DNA of 64,000 nt from Paraburkholderia madseniana (lineage in GTDB: Bacteria; Pseudomonadota; Gammaproteobacteria; Burkholderiales; Burkholderiaceae): contig NZ_VOSW01000001.1 in the NCBI RefSeq assembly GCF_009690905.1, positions 186,001 through 250,000 of the forward strand, in the 5' to 3' direction. The notes under the pieces were generated by a model. That model searched no databases and was not told where the DNA came from. It saw only the letters and a program-made list of their open reading frames with translations. Below, piece after piece: positions 39,718 to 48,975 of the stretch (position 1 is the stretch's first letter; each line of letters begins with the position of its first letter). The position numbers were made by a program, and so were the translations under genes.

Positions 39718-40524
39718 TCACGTTGCTGTCGTTGCACTCAGCGGCACATGTAGCGCGAGCGTCGCCGCTTCGCTCTCAGGCGCGTCGCTTTGCTCGAAAC
39801 TGCCGCCGTGCGCTTCCGCAACGCGTTTGCACAGCGCGAATACCCACGCGACCCGTTTGGCTTCGCGCGGCTCGCGCGCCTGTTTGCGGGCAAAGGCTTC
39901 CAGCAAATGCGGCACCGCCGGATCGTTCAGTGCAGCGGCGTTTTGATTGAAGGTGACAGTGGCGTACCACCTGGTGGCGTCCACGCGTGCGGCCAGCGTG
40001 ACCGCGGCGCCCTCCGTGCTCGCTTCGACGGCAAATGTGAGCATCAGCCACAGCGCGGCGGCCAGGCGCTCACGGTCGCCGTTGAGCTGCTCGGTAGCGA
40101 GGTGCGACTCGACCGTGACCTCGACTCCGCGCGCGCGCGCCAGCCCGGAACGGACTTCGTCAACGGTTTCATCGAGTAGCGGATGCAGCGAAAACGGCGC
40201 AAACGCCAGTTCCAGCGATTTGGTCTCGGCGCGCGTGGCGTCGACAATCGTCTCCAGCAACTTCACCTGCTGTTCCACACCGTTGCGAATGCCGGTGACG
40301 GCGCGTTGCGAATTCGGGTCGTTGGCATCGAGCTTACGCTCGAGCACGTACGCCCAGCTATGGATGGCGTTCAGCGGGCCACGGAGATCATGCGACACCA
40401 GCGACAGCACGTGATCGCGCATAAACAGCGCGGTCTCCGCGCGCAGGCGTGCGGTGCGTTCGGATACGGCGAAGCCGGAAGGAACCGGCGGTGCGCCGGC
40501 GGTCCCGGTGGAAGGCGTTGTCAC
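39718..40524 (-). CDS. histidine-kinase-like protein, degenerate ATPase domain
   Basis: A 268-residue soluble protein with no membrane segment. The HisKA dimerisation domain is clear: H45 in SLVSHDLRGPLNAIHSW. The ATPase-like half is degenerate. The N-box reads LWLMLTFAVEAS, without the usual Asn pair, and no DxGxG box is present. Only the tail AEAHGGSFEQSDAPESEAATLALHVPL resembles a G2 box and C-terminal strand. No receiver or response-regulator gene is adjacent. It may act as a phosphotransfer or dimerisation partner rather than a kinase. A - strand -10 TATAAT lies at 40570-40575. Confidence 0.8.
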   Translation of the reverse strand: MTTPSTGTAGAPPVPSGFAVSERTARLRAETALFMRDHVLSLVSHDLRGPLNAIHSWAYVLERKLDANDPNSQRAVTGIRNGVEQQVKLLETIVDATRAETKSLELAFAPFSLHPLLDETVDEVRSGLARARGVEVTVESHLATEQLNGDRERLAAALWLMLTFAVEASTEGAAVTLAARVDATRWYATVTFNQNAAALNDPAVPHLLEAFARKQAREPREAKRVAWVFALCKRVAEAHGGSFEQSDAPESEAATLALHVPLSATTAT

Positions 40525-40713
40525 GATCGAACCCTCTCAGGCGGTGCATCAAATGTTAAAAGAAGTCCCATTATAGGCATGCCGCCCAGCGCAACCAGCC
40601 TGGCCGGATGGCTAACCTGAACGCAAACCGCATACCACACGGCAATCCTCGGCGATGCGACGCCAACACGCCTACAATGTCGGTTTTTACGTTTTTGATC
40701 TAAGGAGCGACAC

Positions 40714-41055
40714 ATGTCGACTGTGACTACCGAATCCGGCCTGAAATACGAAGACATCGTTGAAGGCACTGGCGCCGAAGCGGTGGCCGGCAAGACCGTC
40801 AGCGTGCACTACACGGGCTGGCTGACCGACGGCCAGAAGTTCGACTCGAGCAAGGACCGCAACGACCCGTTCGCGTTCGTGCTGGGCGGCGGCATGGTCA
40901 TCAAGGGCTGGGACGAAGGCGTGCAAGGCATGAAGGTCGGCGGCACGCGCAAGCTGACGATTCCGCCGCAACTCGGTTATGGCGTGCGTGGCGCAGGCGG
41001 CGTGATTCCGCCGAATGCAACGCTCGTATTCGAAGTCGAACTGCTCGGCGTCTAA
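40714..41055 (+). CDS. FKBP-type peptidyl-prolyl cis-trans isomerase
   Basis: A 113-residue single-domain FKBP. The whole fold is visible: [56 protein letters not shown] and a final FEVELLGV. There is no signal peptide, so it is cytoplasmic, and it accelerates prolyl isomerisation during folding. An ideal ribosome binding site (AAGGAG at 40702-40707) and a -10-like TACAAT at 40673-40678 precede it. Confidence 0.95.
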   Translation: MSTVTTESGLKYEDIVEGTGAEAVAGKTVSVHYTGWLTDGQKFDSSKDRNDPFAFVLGGGMVIKGWDEGVQGMKVGGTRKLTIPPQLGYGVRGAGGVIPPNATLVFEVELLGV

Positions 41056-41099
41056 GTTTTTCGCTGCGCTGTTTTGTATTTTGTAATTGGGCTTCACCG

Positions 41100-41879
41100 A
41101 TGAGTCACGCCGCCGTCACCGCTCCTAGCGTTTCGTTGCGCCGCTACGGCGCGATCGAAGCGTCGGACGTGCACGACTTTCACCAGGTCGTGCTCGGGCT
41201 CGACGGCGCGATGGTGATGGCGGTAGACGGCGTCGCGCATCAGATCGACGCCGGCTCCGCCTGGCTCATCCCGGCGGGTGCACGGCACGACTATGCGGGC
41301 GTCGGCGAGAACCGGCAGTTGGTGCTGGATCTGCCGGCTACTTCGCTGGCCGTGCCGGAGCGTCTGTTCGACCGCGCGCGGGCCGTGACGGTGGATGCTT
41401 CGCTCACGCAACTCGCGCATCGGATTGCGGCGCACGCCACGGGCGGCGCGCAAGGCGACGATCTGGATACGCGGCGTTTTCAATGGGACGCGGCGGCGCG
41501 ATTGGGCGCTGCGTTAGTGGCCGATACCGGCACGGTGGCCGAGGCGCAGGCATCTGGCGCCGGCCTCGACTTCGCGCGCATCGACCGCTGGCTGCGCGCC
41601 CATCTGTCGGAACCGCTGCGTATCGCCGACCTGGCCGCCCATTGCGGCTTTGGCATGCGGCGCTTTCATCAGCTTTTTATCGACGCCTTCGGCGAAACGC
41701 CGCATCGCTATTTGCAGCGTTTGCGGCTCGATACCTCTCTTGGTTTACTGTCTGATCCACGCCTGTCGCTCAGCGATATCGCGTTGGAAATCGGCTTCGG
41801 CGATCAGAGCGCTTACACGCACGCATTCACGCGGCGTTTCGGGCTGGCGCCCGGTCAATGGCGCGCGTTGCGTCATTGA
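41100..41879 (+). CDS. AraC-family transcriptional regulator
   Basis: A 259-residue regulator with an N-terminal cupin-like sensing domain (residues ~20-90, ending HDYAGVGENRQLVLDLP) and a C-terminal double-HTH AraC domain. The second HTH signature is SLSDIALEIGFGDQSAYTHA followed by FTRRFGLAPGQWR. It starts 44 bases after the FKBP gene, so it may be co-transcribed, although no functional link is evident. Effector and targets unknown. Confidence 0.9.
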   Translation: MSHAAVTAPSVSLRRYGAIEASDVHDFHQVVLGLDGAMVMAVDGVAHQIDAGSAWLIPAGARHDYAGVGENRQLVLDLPATSLAVPERLFDRARAVTVDASLTQLAHRIAAHATGGAQGDDLDTRRFQWDAAARLGAALVADTGTVAEAQASGAGLDFARIDRWLRAHLSEPLRIADLAAHCGFGMRRFHQLFIDAFGETPHRYLQRLRLDTSLGLLSDPRLSLSDIALEIGFGDQSAYTHAFTRRFGLAPGQWRALRH

Positions 41880-41892
41880 GTTTGTGCAACAT

Positions 41893-41918
41893 GCGGGCTG
41901 CCTGAAAAGGCGGCCCGC
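41893..41918. terminator. hairpin between AraC gene and metZ
   Basis: GCGGGCTGCC (41893-41902) pairs with GGCGGCCCGC (41909-41918), with one G-T pair, around a TGAAAA loop. GTTTCC follows on the + strand. It lies between convergent genes and probably serves the AraC gene and metZ. Confidence 0.55.
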
Positions 41919-41945
41919 GTTTCCTGCTGCGCTCGCCTAGCGCTA

Positions 41946-43136
41946 TTAACCCGCTAAACCGCGCTCCAGATCGCCGCGGATATCGCCGGCGTTTTCCAGA
42001 CCCACTGCGAGACGGATCAAACCTTCGCTGATCCCCGCCGCTGCGCGCGCTTCCGGTGTCACGCGACCGTGCGTGGTCGTAGCCGGATGCGTGATGGTGG
42101 TACGCGTATCGCCGAGGTTGCCGGTGATCGAGCAGATCTTCGTGCTGTCGATCACGCGCCAGGCATTCGCGCGCATCTGCTCAGGCGTATCGCCCTTCAG
42201 TTCGAACGACAGAATCGCGCCGCCCGCCTTCTGCTGACGCATCGCCAGCGCGTGCTGCGGATGCGATTCGAGCCCCGGATAGAACACGCGGTTCACGGCC
42301 GGATGCGTTTCCAGCCAGCGCGCGATTTCGAGCGCATTCGCCGACTGCTTTTCGACGCGCAGCGACAGCGTTTCCATGCCCTTGAGCAGCACCCACGCGT
42401 TGAACGCGGACAAGGTCGGCCCGGCACTGCGCACGAACGGGAACACCTTTTCCATGATGAACTGCTTCGAACCGACCAGCGCCCCGCCGAGCACACGCCC
42501 TTGGCCGTCGAGGAACTTGGTGGCCGAATGCATCACGACGTCCGCGCCGAGCGTCAACGGCTGTTGCAAAGCCGGGCTACAGAAGCAGTTGTCGACCACG
42601 AAGATCGCATTGGCCGCCTTCGCGATCTTGCTGATCGCTTCGATATCGGCGACTTCGGTGAGCGGGTTCGACGGCGTTTCGAGGAAGAACATCTTCGTTT
42701 CCGGACGCACGGCGTTTTTCCACGCGTCCAGATTGGTCGGATCGACGAAGGTCGTCGTGATGCCGAACTTGCTGAAGATCTGCGAGAACATGCCGAGCGT
42801 CGAACCGAACAGCGCTTGCGAGCTAACCAGATGGTCGCCGGCCTGCAAGGTCGACATCACCACCGACATGATCGCGGCCATCCCCGAAGCCGTGGCCATG
42901 CACGCTTCTCCGCCTTCAAGCGCGGCCAGACGGTCCTGGAACATCGAGACGGTCGGATTCGTGAAGCGCGAGTAGGTGTAGTTGTCTTCGGAATTCTTGA
43001 ATTTTTCGGCGGCGTCCGCGGCACTCGCGAAGACGAAGCTCGAGGTCAGGAAAATCGCTTCCGAATGTTCGTTGAAGTCGCTGCGCACTGTGCCCGAGCG
43101 GACTGCCAGCGTGTCGAAGTTCAGGGAGTCGTCCAT
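41946..43136 (-). CDS. metZ: MetZ, O-succinylhomoserine sulfhydrylase
   Basis: A 396-residue PLP enzyme of the Cys/Met metabolism family that makes homocysteine from O-succinylhomoserine and sulfide. PLP lysine lies in VVMHSATKFLDGQGRVLGG. ENYTYSRFTNPTV-type start (DNYTYSRFTNPTVSMFQDRL) and ACMATASGMAAIMSVVMS are typical. The ATG at 43136 was chosen because the longer reading starts at TTG. It is separated from purF by a strong terminator, so it has its own promoter in the ~85-base gap. Cystathionine gamma-synthase is the alternative, but the length and pattern fit MetZ. Confidence 0.92.
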   Translation of the reverse strand: MDDSLNFDTLAVRSGTVRSDFNEHSEAIFLTSSFVFASAADAAEKFKNSEDNYTYSRFTNPTVSMFQDRLAALEGGEACMATASGMAAIMSVVMSTLQAGDHLVSSQALFGSTLGMFSQIFSKFGITTTFVDPTNLDAWKNAVRPETKMFFLETPSNPLTEVADIEAISKIAKAANAIFVVDNCFCSPALQQPLTLGADVVMHSATKFLDGQGRVLGGALVGSKQFIMEKVFPFVRSAGPTLSAFNAWVLLKGMETLSLRVEKQSANALEIARWLETHPAVNRVFYPGLESHPQHALAMRQQKAGGAILSFELKGDTPEQMRANAWRVIDSTKICSITGNLGDTRTTITHPATTTHGRVTPEARAAAGISEGLIRLAVGLENAGDIRGDLERGLAG

Positions 43137-43223
43137 GTTGGTTCTGGTATCCAATGTTCCATGGCTGGGTTCAGCGTCTGCGGCTCATGTTAGACGAGCA
43201 CAACAACGCCAAACGGCAGCAAC

Positions 43224-43259
43224 AAAAAAGCCCGCTTTTGCGTCGGCATAAGCGGGCTT
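43224..43259 (-). terminator. Rho-independent terminator after purF
   Basis: On the - strand AAGCCCGCTT, a 12-base loop and AAGCGGGCTT are followed by TTTTG. A 10-bp perfect stem with a T-run is a classic intrinsic terminator. It closes the long - strand operon ending in purF and isolates metZ. Confidence 0.88.
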
Positions 43260-43430
43260 CATGTGCGGGGGAAAGCTGGAGCGGAGGCGGATGACTGCGG
43301 CTTTTCCACCATTCGCTTTAGCTGTTTTGGGTTGCCCCGCGTCCGCAAGCTGAGATCAAATCGACGCAAGCCGTCATGCTAACACGCTCGCGGCGTGGCG
43401 TGCAGCGGGCCACGACGCGAGCGCTATTAC

Positions 43431-44978
43431 TCAACCGACCGACAACTGCAGATGCAGTTGCGAACGCGACGGGCCACCCTCGGCCGCTTCGCTCGCGGCG
43501 TCGCGATCCGATTGCGAGGACGGTGCGAGACGCGCGGTTTCGATGCGGTCGAGGTACTCGGTGGTCACATCGCCCGTCACATAGTTGCCGTCAAAACACG
43601 AGGCTTCGAATTCCTTCAGCGCCGGGTTGATATCGCGCACTGCCTGCTTCAGGGCGTCGACGTCCTGATAAACCAGATAGTCCGCGCCGATCATGCGCGC
43701 GACTTCGTCGTCCGTGCGGCCATGTGCGACGAGTTCACCGCGCGTGGGCATATCGATACCGTAGACGTTCGGGTACTTCACCGGCGGCGCCGCCGAAGCG
43801 AAGATCACCTTGTTCGCGCCGGCATCGCGTGCCATCTGCACGATTTCGTGCGAGGTGGTGCCGCGCACGATCGAGTCGTCGACGATCAGCACGTTCTTGC
43901 CCTTGAACTCGATGCCCATTGCGTTCAGCTTCTGGCGCACCGACTTCTTGCGCATCGCCTGGCCCGGCATGATGAAGGTACGGCCCACGTAACGGTTCTT
44001 GAAGAAGCCTTCGCGATATTCCACACCCAGTTTCTTCGCGACCTGCATCGCGGCCGGACGGGACGAATCGGGAATCGGCATCACGACGTCGATCGCGACG
44101 TCGGGCAATTCGCGCTTGATCTTCTCGGCGAGGTAATCGCCCATGCGCAAACGCACGTTGTAGACCGGCACGCCGTCGAGCACCGAGTCCGGACGCGCGA
44201 GGTACACGAGTTCGAAAATGCACGGGTTCAGGCTCGGATTCGTCGCGCATTGCTGCGAGTGCAAATTGCCTTCGAGGTCGATGAAAATGGCTTCGCCCGG
44301 CGCAATGTCACGCACAAATTCGAAACCAATACCTTCGATCGCAACCGATTCCGACGCCAGGATCCACTCGACACCTTCCGGCGTTTCCTGCTTGCCGAGG
44401 CACAGCGGGCGAATGCCGAACGGGTCACGAAAGCCGAGCAAACCGTAGCCGGCAATCAGCGACACGATCGCGTACGAACCCCGCACCCGGCGATGCACGC
44501 CCGACACCGCCTTGAACAGCGCAGCCGGATCGAGTTGCAGGCTCGAACTGGATAGCTGCAATTCGTGCGCGAGCACGTTGAGCATCACTTCGGTGTCGGA
44601 ATTGGTATTGATGTGGCGGCGATCGATGCGGAACATCTCATCTTTCAGTTGCTGCCAGTTGGTCAGATTGCCGTTGTGCGCGAGGATGATGCCGAACGGC
44701 GCGTTCACGTAGAACGGCTGGGCTTCTTCTTCGCTCGATGCAGAACCGGCGGTCGGGTAACGGACCTGGCCGATACCGGTGGTGCCGGGCAGGCTGCGCA
44801 TGTTGCGCGTGCGGAACACGTCGCGCACCATGCCGTTAGCCTTGTGCATGTGGAAATTGCTGCCGTTCGCTGTCGCGATGCCGGCGGCGTCCTGACCGCG
44901 GTGCTGCAGAAGCAGCAGGCTGTCATAGATCAACTGATTGACCGGAGAATGGGAAACTACGCCTACGATGCCGCACAT
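43431..44978 (-). CDS. purF: PurF, amidophosphoribosyltransferase
   Basis: A 515-residue glutamine PRPP amidotransferase, first step of de novo purine synthesis. The ATG at 44978 places Cys2 (MCGIVGVV) as the N-terminal nucleophile of the glutaminase domain. The PRPP site is VLIVDDSIVRGTTSHEIV. The frame is open further upstream, but that would bury the catalytic Cys. It follows cvpA in the same operon, as in many proteobacteria. Confidence 0.97.
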   Translation of the reverse strand: MCGIVGVVSHSPVNQLIYDSLLLLQHRGQDAAGIATANGSNFHMHKANGMVRDVFRTRNMRSLPGTTGIGQVRYPTAGSASSEEEAQPFYVNAPFGIILAHNGNLTNWQQLKDEMFRIDRRHINTNSDTEVMLNVLAHELQLSSSSLQLDPAALFKAVSGVHRRVRGSYAIVSLIAGYGLLGFRDPFGIRPLCLGKQETPEGVEWILASESVAIEGIGFEFVRDIAPGEAIFIDLEGNLHSQQCATNPSLNPCIFELVYLARPDSVLDGVPVYNVRLRMGDYLAEKIKRELPDVAIDVVMPIPDSSRPAAMQVAKKLGVEYREGFFKNRYVGRTFIMPGQAMRKKSVRQKLNAMGIEFKGKNVLIVDDSIVRGTTSHEIVQMARDAGANKVIFASAAPPVKYPNVYGIDMPTRGELVAHGRTDDEVARMIGADYLVYQDVDALKQAVRDINPALKEFEASCFDGNYVTGDVTTEYLDRIETARLAPSSQSDRDAASEAAEGGPSRSQLHLQLSVG

Positions 44979-45111
44979 GGCATGTCCTTCAAAGGTACGA
45001 AATTCGTAACGGCGGCCGGTGCCTGCGATGCTGCGCGAGGGTACGCGACTACGTAGAGGCACCGGATTGCGCCGGAGTCCTGCTGCGCTCCTCTAACCGT
45101 TCACCTGATCG

Positions 45112-45606
45112 TCACACGCGGACGTAGGCAGCGAGCGGCTCGGGAAGCAGCGGTTTCATTACGTGCACGCCCTCGACCGCATAGGGCCGAAGCAAGGCGT
45201 TGCGCCAGAATTCCTGTTGGGGCAGTTCGGTCAAGCCTGCGAGGGCGACCAGAATCAGCACCAGAACGACCCCGCGCACGAGGCCGAACATCAAACCGAG
45301 CGAGCGGTCCACGCCGCTCAAGCCGCTTGCCTGCACGATGCGGCTCAGCAGCGCGTTCAGCACGCTTGCGACCAGCACCACGCCGATCGCCACCAGCGCG
45401 AACGCCAAAAGCCACTGGGTCAGCGCGCCGCCCGGCCACGTGGCAGGGATAAACGGCACGACATAACCAACAAAGCGGCAAGCAATAAAAAACGCGGCGA
45501 TCCAGCCGATCAGCCCGAAAATCTCAGACAAAAAGCCGCGCCATGTGCCGCGCAAGGCCGACAAACCGATCACCGCCATTACAGCGTAGTCGAAGGCAGT
45601 GAACAT
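45112..45606 (-). CDS. cvpA: CvpA family membrane protein
   Basis: A 164-residue inner-membrane protein with about four hydrophobic segments (YAVMAVIGLSALRGTWRGFL, LTQWLLAFALVAIGVVLVAS). It matches CvpA, known from colicin V production and later linked to envelope stress and bile resistance; its molecular function is unsettled. The SGVDRSLGLMFGLVRGVVLV stretch is conserved. It lies between dedD and purF, the classical context. Confidence 0.92.
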   Translation of the reverse strand: MFTAFDYAVMAVIGLSALRGTWRGFLSEIFGLIGWIAAFFIACRFVGYVVPFIPATWPGGALTQWLLAFALVAIGVVLVASVLNALLSRIVQASGLSGVDRSLGLMFGLVRGVVLVLILVALAGLTELPQQEFWRNALLRPYAVEGVHVMKPLLPEPLAAYVRV

Positions 45607-45613
45607 CGCTCGC

Positions 45614-46534
45614 TTACTGTGCTGCGCCGCTGTTCGCGCCCGACGTCAAGCCGGCCTCACGAACCTTCGCAATCGCGGCGCTAGCCGCTGCACGGTCGGC
45701 GAACGGACCGGCGCGCAATAGCGTGAGCATCGAGCCGTCGGCCTGCTTCCGATGTTCGGTATATGCGGGCACACCGGCCGCTTTCAACTTGGTGGCCCAG
45801 GTACGGGCATTGGCGTCGTTCGCAAATGCGCCTAGTTGGACGGCGAAACGGCTACCCGGCGGCGATGCTGGCGTGCCAGAATTGGCGTCCGCGCTTGCGG
45901 CGGCCGTATTCGCGCTGTCTTCGCTCGGGGCCGAAGTGTTCGCCGCGCTTTGCGTGGCAGGTGCTTTGACCGGTTTGGCAGGCGTTTGCGCTACAGGCGC
46001 TGCAGGTGCCGTATTGGCGGCAACGGCGGCGGGCGCTTGCGGTTTCGCAGCCGGTTTGGCTGTGGGCGCTGCGCTCGTAGCCGCACTCTGCTGTTTAGCA
46101 GCGCTGGACTGGCCTTGCGTGGCTGCCGTTGTCGGCGCAAGGCCGGAAGCGGCGAGTGCCGCGTCAGGCGCTGGGTTATCCGGTGCTACGCCGGCCTGCG
46201 TGTCTTCTTCGGTCTTGGTAGCGACCTTCGGCGCGGGGCGGCTTGGAATGTCGATGGAGATGTCGTCCGTGACGGGCTTTGGATGCGAATCCAGCACCAT
46301 GGGCAGGATCACCACCGCTGCAACCACCAGCGCGACCGCGCCGACGAGTCTGCGCCGCGCACGCTGCTTTTCAGGCAACGTAGGGTCGAGCAGCATCGCA
46401 TCGGCATCCACGGTGCGCTCCGTGCGGCGGGTTCGCCGCTCCACACGCTCGCCACGGGCGGCCCGGGTGGAACTGGTGTTTGCGCCGCGCCGAGTAGGTG
46501 CGTCGTCTTTCTTGCCGAACGAGAAAATTCCCAT
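45614..46534 (-). CDS. dedD: DedD-type SPOR-domain protein
   Basis: A 306-residue bitopic protein. It has a short Arg-rich cytoplasmic part, one membrane segment (about residues 65-82, LVGAVALVVAAVVILPMV), a long Ala/Pro-rich periplasmic linker and a C-terminal SPOR domain (SRFAVQLGAFANDANARTWA onward). SPOR domains bind denuded peptidoglycan at the division septum. It sits between folC and cvpA, the dedD position in proteobacteria. The linker is low-complexity. Confidence 0.88.
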   Translation of the reverse strand: MGIFSFGKKDDAPTRRGANTSSTRAARGERVERRTRRTERTVDADAMLLDPTLPEKQRARRRLVGAVALVVAAVVILPMVLDSHPKPVTDDISIDIPSRPAPKVATKTEEDTQAGVAPDNPAPDAALAASGLAPTTAATQGQSSAAKQQSAATSAAPTAKPAAKPQAPAAVAANTAPAAPVAQTPAKPVKAPATQSAANTSAPSEDSANTAAASADANSGTPASPPGSRFAVQLGAFANDANARTWATKLKAAGVPAYTEHRKQADGSMLTLLRAGPFADRAAASAAIAKVREAGLTSGANSGAAQ

Positions 46535-46563
46535 GAATCGCTTGGTTCGAGCCTGGCGCCCGT

Positions 46564-47874
46564 TCAGTGTTGCTGCGATTTACGGTAGGCCATCACGCCT
46601 GCTACCGTATAGAAACTGCCGAAAACCACGATTCTATCATTCTCTGACGCTCGTTTTAGCGCGTCTTGGAAAGCGTCTGCCGGTGTTGCGTAGCGCGTCA
46701 CGCTGCTGTCATTGCCGTCGCTCACGCCCTGCTCGCGCAAAGCCGCTTCGAGCTCTTCCGCCGACGCCGCACGCGGGGTCGGCAGATCGGTCACGCACCA
46801 GTGGTCGATTTCGCCTTTCAGGTGCGTCAGCACGCCGGCAATGTCCTTGTCGCGCATCGCGCCGAACACGGCGTAGGTGTACGGGAAAAAGCCCATATTG
46901 CCGAGGTTTTGCGACAGTACAGCCGCAGCGTGCGGATTGTGGCCGACGTCGAGCACGATGGCCGGCTTGCCGGGCAGCACCTGGAAGCGTCCCGGCAATT
47001 CGACGTTAGCCAGACCGAGCCGGATGTCCTGCGCCGACACCGGCAAACGGTCGCGCAGCGCTTCAAGACCGGCCAGCGCCGCCGACGTGTTGATCAACTG
47101 GTTCGCGCCGCGCAATGCCGGATAGGCGAGCGCGGAACGGCGCATGGTCGGGCCCACGTAGCTCCATTGCTGGCGCTCGCTGCCTGCCTGCCCTTCGTAG
47201 CGGAAATCGCGGCCGAATAGCCACAATTGGGCGCCGATCTTTTCGGCATAGTCGATCAGTGTTTGTGGCGGCACCGGATCGGCGCAAATCGCCGGCTTAC
47301 CCGGGCGGAAAATACCGGCTTTTTCGAAGCCGATTTTCTCGCGCGTGTCGCCGAGATACTCGGTGTGATCGATATCGATGCTAGTGATGATCGCGCAGTC
47401 CGCATCGAGGATGTTGACCGCGTCGAGGCGGCCGCCCAAGCCGACTTCGAAGATCACGGCGTCCAGTCCGCGCGAGGCGAACAGGCTCATGATCGCGAGC
47501 GCCGTGAATTCGAAGTAAGTCAGTGTGATCGGTTCGGCAAGGCTCAGGCGTGCGGCTTCGACGGCTTCGAAATGCGGCAGCAGGTCTGCGTCGCTCGCCA
47601 TTTCGCCGTTCACGCGCGCCCGTTCGTTGAACGTCAACAGATGCGGCGACGTGTGGCAGCCAACCGTGAAGCCCGCGCGCAGCAAAATCGATTCGAGGAT
47701 CGCGCAGGTCGAACCCTTGCCGTTCGTGCCGCCGACCGTGATGATCGGGCATTCAAACGACAACTGCATCGCGTCACGTACCTGGGAGATGCGTCCCAAA
47801 CCCATGTCGATGCCGACAGGATGCGCGGATTCAAGGTGCGTGAGCCACGCGTCGAGGGTGGGGAATGTGGTCAT
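46564..47874 (-). CDS. folC: FolC, dihydrofolate/folylpolyglutamate synthase
   Basis: A 436-residue Mur-ligase-family enzyme that adds Glu to dihydropteroate and polyglutamylates folates. P-loop: ITVGGTNGKGSTCAILESIL. Further signature: VIFEVGLGGRLDAVNILDAD and TSIDIDHTEYLGDTREKIG. VLDVGHNPHAAAVL is the C-domain motif. It is downstream of accD as in E. coli. A perfect 10-bp hairpin lies in the gap to accD. Confidence 0.95.
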   Translation of the reverse strand: MTTFPTLDAWLTHLESAHPVGIDMGLGRISQVRDAMQLSFECPIITVGGTNGKGSTCAILESILLRAGFTVGCHTSPHLLTFNERARVNGEMASDADLLPHFEAVEAARLSLAEPITLTYFEFTALAIMSLFASRGLDAVIFEVGLGGRLDAVNILDADCAIITSIDIDHTEYLGDTREKIGFEKAGIFRPGKPAICADPVPPQTLIDYAEKIGAQLWLFGRDFRYEGQAGSERQQWSYVGPTMRRSALAYPALRGANQLINTSAALAGLEALRDRLPVSAQDIRLGLANVELPGRFQVLPGKPAIVLDVGHNPHAAAVLSQNLGNMGFFPYTYAVFGAMRDKDIAGVLTHLKGEIDHWCVTDLPTPRAASAEELEAALREQGVSDGNDSSVTRYATPADAFQDALKRASENDRIVVFGSFYTVAGVMAYRKSQQH

Positions 47875-47923
47875 CGAGCGAATCTTTGCTGCGTTGCGAG
47901 ATCGTGATTATCCCGGAAATGAC

Positions 47924-47955
47924 AGCGCGCCGCTTGATGACTCTCGCGGCGCGCT
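47924..47955 (-). terminator. hairpin between accD and folC
   Basis: AGCGCGCCGC (47924-47933) and GCGGCGCGCT (47946-47955) form a perfect 10-bp stem in the 147-base accD-folC gap. The T-run is on the + strand side (ATTTTT), so on the - strand it is a weak or partial terminator, or an RNA-processing hairpin. Confidence 0.45.
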
Positions 47956-48021
47956 ATTTTTCGACTGCTTTTCGGACGGCTGCGGCGCCCTTTCAGGCGC
48001 GGCCCGTATTGATGCAAAGGC

Positions 48022-48894
48022 TTACGCGACTGCGTCCGCCGGCTGATGGCTCAACAGCGCCATCAATTGCGCGATTTCTTCACGCAGCTTGCGACGGTCG
48101 ACGATCATGTCGACCGCGCCCTTCGTCAGCAGGAATTCGGCGCGCTGGAAGCCTTCCGGCAGCTTTTCACGCACGGTTTGTTCGATCACGCGCGGACCGG
48201 CAAAGCCGATCAGCGCCTTCGGCTCGGCGATCACCACGTCGCCCAGGAACGCGAAACTCGCCGACACGCCGCCCATGGTCGGATCGGTCAGCACGGAAAT
48301 GAACGGCAGCTTGGCTTCGGCGAGCTTGGTCAGCATGGCGGTGGTCTTCGCCATTTGCATCAGCGAAAGCAGGCTTTCCTGCATCCGCGCGCCGCCCGAA
48401 GCGGTGAAGCAGATAAACGGCACTTTCTGTTCGAGCGCGTTCTGTGCGCCGCGCGCGAAACGCTCGCCGACCACCGAACCCATCGAGCCGCCCATGAACG
48501 AGAATTCGAAGCACGCGACCACCACCGGCAGCGTGTGGATGGCGCCGCCCATCACGACCATCGCGTCGGTTTCGTCGGTGTCGTCCATCGCCTCTTTCAG
48601 GCGGTCCGGGTACTTGCGGCTGTCCTTGAACTTGAGCGCGTCGACCGGGACGATTTCCTGACCGATTTCGTAGCGGCCTTCCGGATCGAGCAGGCCGTCG
48701 AGCCGCTCACGCGCGCCGATGCGCATGTGATGGTCGCACTTCGGGCAAACGTGCAGATTGGCCTCGACGTCATTGCGGTACAGCACGGCTTCGCACGACG
48801 GGCACTTGATCCACAGGCCTTCCGGAATCCCCTTGCGGTTCTTCGGGTCGGTTTGTTTGATTTTCGGCGGCAGCAGCTTATCGAGCCAGCTCAT
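48022..48894 (-). CDS. accD: AccD, acetyl-CoA carboxylase carboxyltransferase beta subunit
   Basis: A 290-residue subunit that, with AccA, transfers CO2 from biotin to acetyl-CoA to form malonyl-CoA. The N-terminal Cys4 zinc ribbon is visible: CPSC and CPKC in [17 protein letters not shown] and [10 protein letters not shown]. The oxyanion-hole region is [20 protein letters not shown]. The ATG at 48894 starts [12 protein letters not shown], the usual AccD N-terminus. It lies between trpA and folC. Confidence 0.97.
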   Translation of the reverse strand: MSWLDKLLPPKIKQTDPKNRKGIPEGLWIKCPSCEAVLYRNDVEANLHVCPKCDHHMRIGARERLDGLLDPEGRYEIGQEIVPVDALKFKDSRKYPDRLKEAMDDTDETDAMVVMGGAIHTLPVVVACFEFSFMGGSMGSVVGERFARGAQNALEQKVPFICFTASGGARMQESLLSLMQMAKTTAMLTKLAEAKLPFISVLTDPTMGGVSASFAFLGDVVIAEPKALIGFAGPRVIEQTVREKLPEGFQRAEFLLTKGAVDMIVDRRKLREEIAQLMALLSHQPADAVA

Positions 48895-48975
48895 ATTGAA
48901 TCCCTCTGGGTCAACCGGTTGCGCAAACGGCGGGACGAACCCGCCGCTCACACTACAGGAGACAAAAAATAACTG

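Noticed and set aside
42069..43193. 374-codon open frame on the + strand across metZ
   Set aside because: Antisense to conserved MetZ sequence, no domain, Arg/Glu-rich shadow composition.
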